DNA from: Siphonodentalium dalli
Taxonomy: Eukaryota > Mollusca > Scaphopoda > Gadilida > Siphonodentaliidae
Length of the DNA stretch: 64,000 nt
Reading direction: 5' to 3'
Assembly: GCA_032622095.1 (NCBI GenBank)
Contig: CP136066.1
Coordinates: forward strand, 149,823,559 to 149,887,558
Shown: one piece after another, positions 50,001 through 59,000 of the stretch
Layout of the letters: each line of letters starts with the position of its first letter
Position numbering within the stretch: position 1 is the stretch's first letter
Translations under genes and position numbers: made by a program
Notes under the pieces: generated by a model
The model's input: the letters and a program-made list of their open reading frames with translations, nothing else
Database searches by the model: none
Told to the model about the DNA's origin: nothing

Positions 50001-53000
50001 GACCAACAAACATTTTTTTCCGCAACTCAAAAATATTTTTCCTGCAAGTCTTTTGACTGTTTTTGCAATGAGTTTGGCTTAAAACACATCTATATGTCAA
50101 TATTAACATAACTGACAAATTTCATGATGATCAGACAAACAGTATAGCCTGTAGCCCTTGCTAATGGATTGAATTTTGAAATCCAAGATGGCTGCTGGCA
50201 GCCATGTTTTTTTTTACCGAATAACCCCAAATTGACTTGTTCCTATTTACATGTCAATGTTCACATCCATGACTAATAGTATGCACATAAATTCATATAC
50301 AACTGTTTACAGTGAAATTCCCCCCGCAAATCTCTGTTTTAGTGTTAAAAGGGGGTGGGTGTCAAAAAATGGTCGGAAAAAACTGCCGAAAACGAAAAAA
50401 AAATTTGGACGAGGCGGTGGGTGGGTCCCAACAAGAGTCGAAAGTCAAAAATCAGCATACGTGCCTGCAAATGTTTTCCGACCCCCCTCCCCCTGCTATA
50501 TAGAGTACTTTTCCTCAAATAAGCTCTATATAAGCTCCATATAAAAAATAAGCCCGTATTTTGTTTATTTTCACGAGAACAGGCTCTATATTTATAAACA
50601 CATTCAAAAATGATATTTTGGTGTACTATTCCAGACTACGATAGCGTATTGGCTAACGAGTGGATACGCGATGATACCAGACCAGTCTTTCCCGGTGTAC
50701 GACCGTCTGATTGGCGAAATGAAAGATGACGTCATGACGAGGAAAACCCTGGTACACCCATGTACGTACTATGAGTTTATTAGAATCGACATTCATTTAG
50801 TTCCCGATCCGTTAGGCTACTGAAATTTCCAGTCCCATTTCAGTTGAGTTCCCTTGCAAAGTACAAGATCTGAAAAAATCAAATCAATCAAATAATTAGT
50901 AGCAAATATTTTCTACCAATCAGCGACTGAGCCGGTGGTTTGCTGCATTGCAATTCTGATGCCATCTGTGTTCACCCTAGCTTCTGAGCTTGGATAATCA
51001 TGCATACATTCAGTGTTAAAATTTGCTATATTCAGGCAACTTGTGTGTGGTCAAATCATAATGTACTGACACATCTATTGCGCCATGATGCGTGGACAGC
51101 TCCATCTTGTTATATGTATAGAGTATCGATTAGTTTGACCGTGTAGCTGATTTACACATTAATTAATAAACAATTTTAGGTAATATATAATACACCACAT
51201 GTTCTGCGAATCAATATAAGCCATTGCTTTAACGGCCATACAGTATTTTGATGCAATTATACCTATCCTACATGGACCCTAGGGGAATCACCCATACTTC
51301 CACGAGGTTAATATGGTGCCAAACCGCCACAACTCAGTCACCACTGACGAACTGGGTTTAAACCCAAACAGGCTTGGCTTGATGTTTCCCGATTAGTTGC
51401 GGGACGATATTCCAATATGTATTAATGCATTATCTTGGTATGGCTGAATTTGTCATTATCATCGCGTTTTAAATTACACAGGTTCCCTAAATAATGATAA
51501 AGTTGCCCAGATTTCATATATCGCCACTTTGCAGACAGGTGTGCTTACCTGTAGAAATCTGTAATGTCCAATGACAATGCAAGAGCTCATCCTACTTCCC
51601 GTGATATTATAAAATATGAATAATGCCACTATACTGGAGACGGTCGTTTACAATGAGAACAAGGTTACTAAACTAGATTTGATTAAACTGTGAAACCTGT
51701 TCATCAACTCGAATTAAGTTTGATAATCTCTCTTTTCGTCCATGTCGGGGTTTGAACAAACGACCGTCGAGTCTTATTCTTGGAGCTAACTTCCTCTTCA
51801 CACACTCAAATTCTACCCCCGTATTTCCCTCAACTTTAAACAATGTTACTGTAGACGTCAGACGAGATGGCACACAACACGATCGTCGTGTGAAGCGGAT
51901 ATGTGCTAGCTATATATAAGTAGTATATTATAAAAAGTGAAACAAAAACACATTCAAATGTTACCACCATTGGCAGATATGCTTCTTCAAAAATTTCAAT
52001 CTGACAAAATTCAAGCACTTTTCAACATTTGACAGATGGTAATGAAGTATTATTCAAGTATGAACATCACTTTAAGAATTTTTTTTCAAGGAAGAGTATT
52101 ATATTCAAGGACTTTTCAAAAGAGTGATAACCCTGACAAAACTAGTGCGAGGAAATTACACGGTGATCTTCAGAAACCAAATGGATATTTAACGTTGATG
52201 TTCAGCAACCACAAACTGGAACTAGAACCTTCCTTTATATCTTGTGATCTTTTTATACTTACATATATTTGCGTTGTTTATATACCTTACTCATACGTAA
52301 ATTCGCTTAAATTTTTTTTTTAATTCGCGCACTTTAAATTCGCACACCGTGTTGCTGATAAATAATATTTCCATTAAAAGTCTTGTATCTGGTGACAGTT
52401 TCATTGATTAATATTTCATGAAGTTTCGTACATTTGTATACTGTGCAGCCATGCATCACGACGAACATGTGCAGCAAACATAACATGCCTGTTCATTGGT
52501 TGATGGAGAAGTTGGGCATTTATAATGCTCAGAATAATCATTCTTGTCGTTAAATAATTGTGCATATCATTAGACAGGTTTCGCAACTCACCGATAGACC
52601 AAGGCAAACAAATCGTTTCGCAAAGCATAACGACTACGATTAGGAAATGTGTTTTATACTTGAGAATTAACATACCGTTTTAGATTTCACGGAACGCCAA
52701 ATTAGTTAGCACTAATATCATCATGTAAACGGAAACATGACGACGATAAGTAAGGTTTGGGTTGGCGGGGGTATCTCACCCAACTGTGATCAAAATTTCC
52801 AACAGTTGGAAATTTCATAACTGACACAACGTCAGTTTACTTTAATTCAAAATATTGGACTGATTGGCCATATGTTGGAAATTTTCCCACCTTATATGGG
52901 GTAGGCTGAGGCTCCAGTTGTTAGGATTTTGCAAAGTAACAGTTAGGAAAACAAAAGCTTGGGGTGCAAATGGAATTACGCAAACTTGTGAGTTTGAAAT

Positions 53001-56000
53001 TGTTCAATGGGGGTGAAGTGGGAAATTCCAATGTGGGACACCCTTATCGGAAACCCTCACGACAAGTTGCTCTCTGCAGATGAAGCACGTGATGGTTGCA
53101 GTGGTTTGAATATATCCCGATAAATTCGTGCCCACGTTAAGTCAACCAACGGAACGGATATATCAGATAGAATACACAACAAGGAATGGCCGATCAATTG
53201 TATACGCGGTGAGTTAGTTACCGCTTCGCACGATCTATAGCATGCAGATTGTGTACAGCGCGAACAATAATTTTCTTATCAATCGGTCAGTTCGGGGTAG
53301 TTGTCCAAAGCTTGATAAATAATGGCTGCATGATACAACAAAACAAACTGACCGAGTGTCTGTATTTTTACCGATACGAATGGCTAAACATATTGCTCTA
53401 TTCGTGCGTTTCGAAACCTTTCTGTTGTGTGAACTCGAAATGAGTAAAAACAACAACGGCGTATATGCTTGTTACATCAGAAAATATCAACACTGTCTTG
53501 GCTGCATATATTTTATATTTTTTATATATGACATTACAATTAACTGGATTTGGACACGGGGACTTTTGTAGAAAACAAAATCGTTGAATTTCTAACTTTT
53601 TATTGGTACGGTATATAAGTTGATCAAATGCATTAACATCGATATTTAATATTTATTTTAGCTTTAGTTTATGGGACACGGTTGCGTTACATGGGTGTTC
53701 TTATCAACACAACACTTCGAGAGTTTGTGGCCTATAACCCCGGAAAGAAAGTCATGGACAACTGGGAACTGTTGATGAACAACGCTGTAAGTACACTGTG
53801 CCAAATGTACCTCATCCGATTAATTGTTATTTATACCATTCGAAATTTGTCAGCTCACATTTAGTCCAGTGCATAGATTTGTGTGTATAATTTAGTGAGG
53901 AAATTAGTAAAACAGTTAAAAACCCCTGATCTTTGTCTAGTTTTTTTTAATTGACCGTACAATACGGAATTTGGCTCATTCGGAGAAATTGAGGCTCCGA
54001 AATCAGGTAAACGTCCGTTTTTGAAGGCACACAACTTTAAAAAATATGTAACGAATCTGGGAATGTTTTTATTATCTGGAAACGTGAAAGTAAGGGCGAC
54101 AAAATAAACTTTTGAATTCGAATTTTGGATATAAATTCCTTAAAGTCCATAAATTGTTAGTTTGACCGAATTTTCCCAATTTGTTTCACGAAATTCACCA
54201 ATTTCCCTTTTTCCGATTTGTGTTGATTTTTAGTATTTTGTTTATGAAGGGTTTATGTAATTATTCCTACCAAAAAAAAACAATCTGTTGCAATTAGTTC
54301 CAGGATTGTCTCATAATTGCACTGGACTAATTTACAACCACACACTTTAACACTTTCTATACTAAATGTATTCTACCAGTCAGTTAAAACGTTTTCATCG
54401 GAATGGTCCATTATTGATTTGGAGGGGATGTTAATGTGATAAAAGCTGACGACAGTTAAATAAAAGTGCAGAAGGAGCCCTATTTATTGAGGGATATATT
54501 TTGATAATAAGTTCAACAAAACAACCTGTTGAACTTAGTATCTGAACATTTCCTATGAGCTAACTACTCATCAATGGTGCTTTAGTATAGAAAGGGTTAT
54601 CAAAGTATAAACATTGTGTCGCACAAAACGATAAATTTAGTAATCGTTTGCTACTATGGCCTTGGGTCAAACGTTGGGCTGGTTATGTGTGACCTGAGCC
54701 CTAGTTGGGCAAACGTTGGGCTGACTTTATGTTTATGGGGTCCAAGCAATACCCCAATGGTAGATTTATTCTAAGTTCCGATTTATTCCAAGTTCCGACA
54801 ACTATGTCCATTGCATGTATAATTCTTGCTCGGATAGGGGGGTGTCGGAAAAAAATTCCACGACCATACTTTTCTTCCGTTTAGCAAGTTTTTCGACCAT
54901 TTTTACTGACCACCCCCCCCCCCCCCCCCGTCACCCCCGCCCAGAAACACGAAATAAAAAATGTTCGGAAGAATATTAGAATGTTCACTACTTATTGTCT
55001 GTGTCATATCAACTACCTATTACAGTTTGGTGCATGTGATCAGCCGCGTTTGACATGGGAGTGATTGCTTATGCAATGTTCATTATGACCATGTATTTTA
55101 TGTTTAGAGTGACTTAGACTGACATGTACCGCGTATTTAGTAATTTTACACCCAAAACAATCTATACTGACTGTCTAAATGCAGTTTTCATGTTAAAATT
55201 ACATTATCGGTCAGTTTTAAGGCCAAAAATAGTTGAAAAATATAGAGGAATTTCCTTCTTTTTTTTAGCTGTGAAAAAAAAATGCTTTTGGGTCCTCTTG
55301 ACCAAAAAACCCCACTCACCCCTTCACCCGTGCCCGGCTCGGATGAAGTTTTGTGCTATTAATCAGATTCATGGAAACTTTCCGATAACAAAACATGAAC
55401 ATATGGAATGTGCCGTTCTAACAAAGAGGCGTGTGGGGTACACTGCAGTACACGTATCTCATAAGCTTGCGTGCATTGTTAGAATTGGTAACATTGGTCA
55501 GTAAAATCAAATTTTGTTTAGAATGAACAAAATTTCAAATTCAAAGTTACTGTCTCCTTGATTATTATTGAAATTTGAAATCTGAAATTGTGAGCAATAT
55601 TGCATGTATGTAGACACGCAAATTAAAGGAACCAAAGTGACAGTTCAATTCAAGAGTCATGGATTTATAAATTTCATTTGCAATGGTAATTGAACAAAAA
55701 CAGAATATTTTCTGAGACGCATTGTAATGCCCTATATTTTTTTTCCAGATAGCTGATATGCCTGATTCGATGAAGGGTGGATTTCAAACTGCTCTGTCCT
55801 GGAGCTGGGTCAAAATCCAAGAAGTAAGAACGCAAAAGATTACAAAATCACATGTTTCTGTTGAAGGTGGTACCCATTATCTCGAAAAGTGTATCCGAGT
55901 ACCCAGAATATCTTAAACATTGATTTGAACCCAGGATATATACCCCACATTTCGCCAAGTTACGGTGGCTGATTTAGGTAATAACAAAAATAGTTTTATT

Positions 56001-59000
56001 TCGAAATCTCGAGATAAGATTTAGGCATTACCTGACTTTGGGGAAATTTCATGAAGCAATGCATGCATTGTCATTGTTTTGCTAACACTTTCTCTCTATT
56101 TGAGTTACATGCGATGTGAATATATTACTCCAACGAACGTATGTATGTATGTAAAGATATCTCGAAATTTCGAGATAAAAATAAGTTTCGTACCAGTTTA
56201 GACTTGACGCCATATATAGCCTTAAATATATATTCTATTGTGATTAGATTACAACATATCGACGTTTCTAATCCACCCGTGCCCATTTTGCCTTTGAACG
56301 AAACAACTCAACTCTAGATTATAAATTATTCCAAAATTGCCGCCATATTGTTAATTGTGATAGCGGTCGCGTGTCGATTGGCTAAGGTTGAGAGATCCTG
56401 GGTACCTCAGTCATCGGAAACGTACGAAGTTGACCAATTCAACCAGTTTCGTCCATATAGAGTTATTGTTCGTGTTCAAGTGCCAACCTTTGGCTTTGAA
56501 TCTTAAAATCTCTTGGTATAATGCTAGACAAGTATGAGAGGAAAGGCACCCCATACAATGAATTTCAGTCATTGATTTTCACCAGAGTTACGAACCTTCT
56601 TGTACTTGAGAAATAAAAAAAAACAATTCTGCATATATATAGTGTCCCTTATAGAAAATCAGCACTGAGAGCACTGGTCAAGTAAGCTTCGAGTATACCT
56701 GTAACAATATGATCATTTGTCTATGTGTATTTATACTTTAGTTTGAGTGCTGATTGAAGTTTAAAATTGAATGTTCTAAGATACATAATGGCATATTTTG
56801 TTATCCATCCTTGAATTACAGGGATCACAACGGAAATATGGTACTTTGAGCTTTCTCGTGTTATCGCTGGCCATTATGCAGTCTAAGTAAACTCATACCT
56901 AAATATTCATAACAACATTGAATATTAGGTCTGACGGATAACATCGCCATCTCATTTCCAAGTCCTCGGGATTCCGTAATCTGATTGATTGCGTAAATTA
57001 TTTTCCGTCCAATGAAACCGTTATGGGTTAATAAACAAGTGTTAGTGGGCGGAGACTGTCCCATAATGTCACCTCTAAATATAGTAACAGAGCGGAATTT
57101 CGTCGGTATTTCTCCGATCGAAAGCGCGGCTTGCAAATACAACAGACAGAAAAAATGGCTTCAAAATTATATATTCGGTACGATTCGGATTAATTTGAAG
57201 GATGTGCTAGATTTTGCTATTAAAATTGATTTTTGACACATTTCCGTGTATTTGATTTACTTTATTGTAACATGGTTTGCAAATCAAATTATTTGTCGTA
57301 AAAAAGTCATCTGAAACACCGAGGAAATCACTTAATTTTATGCTTTTAAATAGTTCTAAAGCATCATTTTTGATGACGACCTTATTTTTTGCTGTCGGAT
57401 GCAGCTTTCCCGTTGATACGGCGAGTTCATCTCCCGAACAAGAATAGTCGCACACACGACAAATATTATCTTCTATAAGTTTATGTCGCGACACAGGCCT
57501 TCTAGGGGTTGATGAGTCGGCCATTGTTATTGCGAAGCACAACAAATAACACGTGGGGACACTTGTCAATCATCGATGTATTTTTTTTTAATCCGTGACG
57601 TCATTTTGGGGAAGCCCTTCGCTGAATAGAAATGGTTTTGGCGACATTAGCTCCAGACTCTAGATTTCAAATATAGAGTCGACGTTCACCCAGACTGGCC
57701 ATTATGTTGCATGTGAGCATTCAAGTGAATCAATCAAGTTTGTGTTCATTTATTGTAGCAAATTTCAGACTTTATTTAACTTCACATATTTCAGGCAACA
57801 ATAAGCTATTTATAATTCTGACAAGCTCTATTGCACAATTTGCTATAAATTGATTATGTTTGTTTTAAAGTATACTAAATTGTTATACTTTTATATCGCT
57901 TTACCTATACTTTATAAGTTGACACTATGATCTGCTGAATAAAATCAATCAATAGCATTGGTGGGGAACTCTTTCGCAGATTCAGCCATTGTATTTCCGA
58001 AATTATTTCCAATAAAAATGTGTGTAATGCAGGTACTTTTGCGGTACACTTAATATCCTTATATATTCATGACATGTATTCCTTTCCAGACTCTGGTGAA
58101 TTCGGCGGTGATGGGCGTGGCTCTAGGCCTCTGTCTCACTCTCGTTATATTGGTGTTGATGACATGGAATTTTGTCATTGGGTTCATCTCCAGTATCGTT
58201 ATTGCTATGGTAACAGCATGTGTTATTGGGTTCATTCCATTGGCTGGATGGAAACTCGGGGTAAGTCAGTTACATATATACTGGTCCATCACAAGTTGTG
58301 CATTGACCATGCATGACATGTACAATATGTCTAGCGGTCACGCTGTAAATATAGACGGTCGATGTGTTCTATGCACGATAGGTCAAGATCTTTTGGTCAC
58401 ATTCATTGGACGCTTTAATTGTATGATCACCCAAGTTAATACGCCTTGTCAGGGTCGCGGCCATATTGGATCCATCCAGCCCCGTTCTATACTGTTTTAA
58501 TGATACATGCCACTATATGGAATTCTTGAATATTGAAAAGCTCCATATATGGAATGCAACTCCAGAACTTTGTCCTGTAGCGCTAAATAACGGAACGGGG
58601 CTGGGTGGATCCAATATGGCCGCGAATCAGTGACAATGCGTATACAGGCAATGTACGTAGAGCTCTGTTATTAACGCCACCGGTGTATGCTGTGCTTGAA
58701 AATATAATATCCACTGGTGTTATGCGGGATTAGGTCGATGTAAAAGCTGCGAATGGGTCGCTTTAAAAGCTGTAGTGTTACCCCGAATGCGGTATCCTCA
58801 ATAAAATAGTCCGACACTAATTAGCACATGTGCTGATATTGATAATTACAACACCCTTTGGAAAGCATGCGATCTTGTGGTAATCAAGGATGGATTTCGA
58901 CGAAATTTGATACTTAGGGGTACTTTTGTCCGCAGAGTGTTTTGGACGGTAAAATCGGGACCCCGACCTGACATTTACCTTCAAAATGGTCAATTCAAGG

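Larger units (their letters stand above)
42635..50634 (+). other. DISP intron 5
   Basis: 8.0 kb, phase 0, almost wholly accounted for by miniature elements and tandem repeats. 45905-45945 has a CGCGCGAAGCGCG-centred palindrome. A T24-type run lies at about 45637-45660. No further DISP exon was recognised. Confidence 0.7.

Noticed and set aside
50752-50753. First GT after DISP exon 6 as the donor
   Set aside because: It leaves phase 0, which makes exon 7 start with an in-frame TAG.
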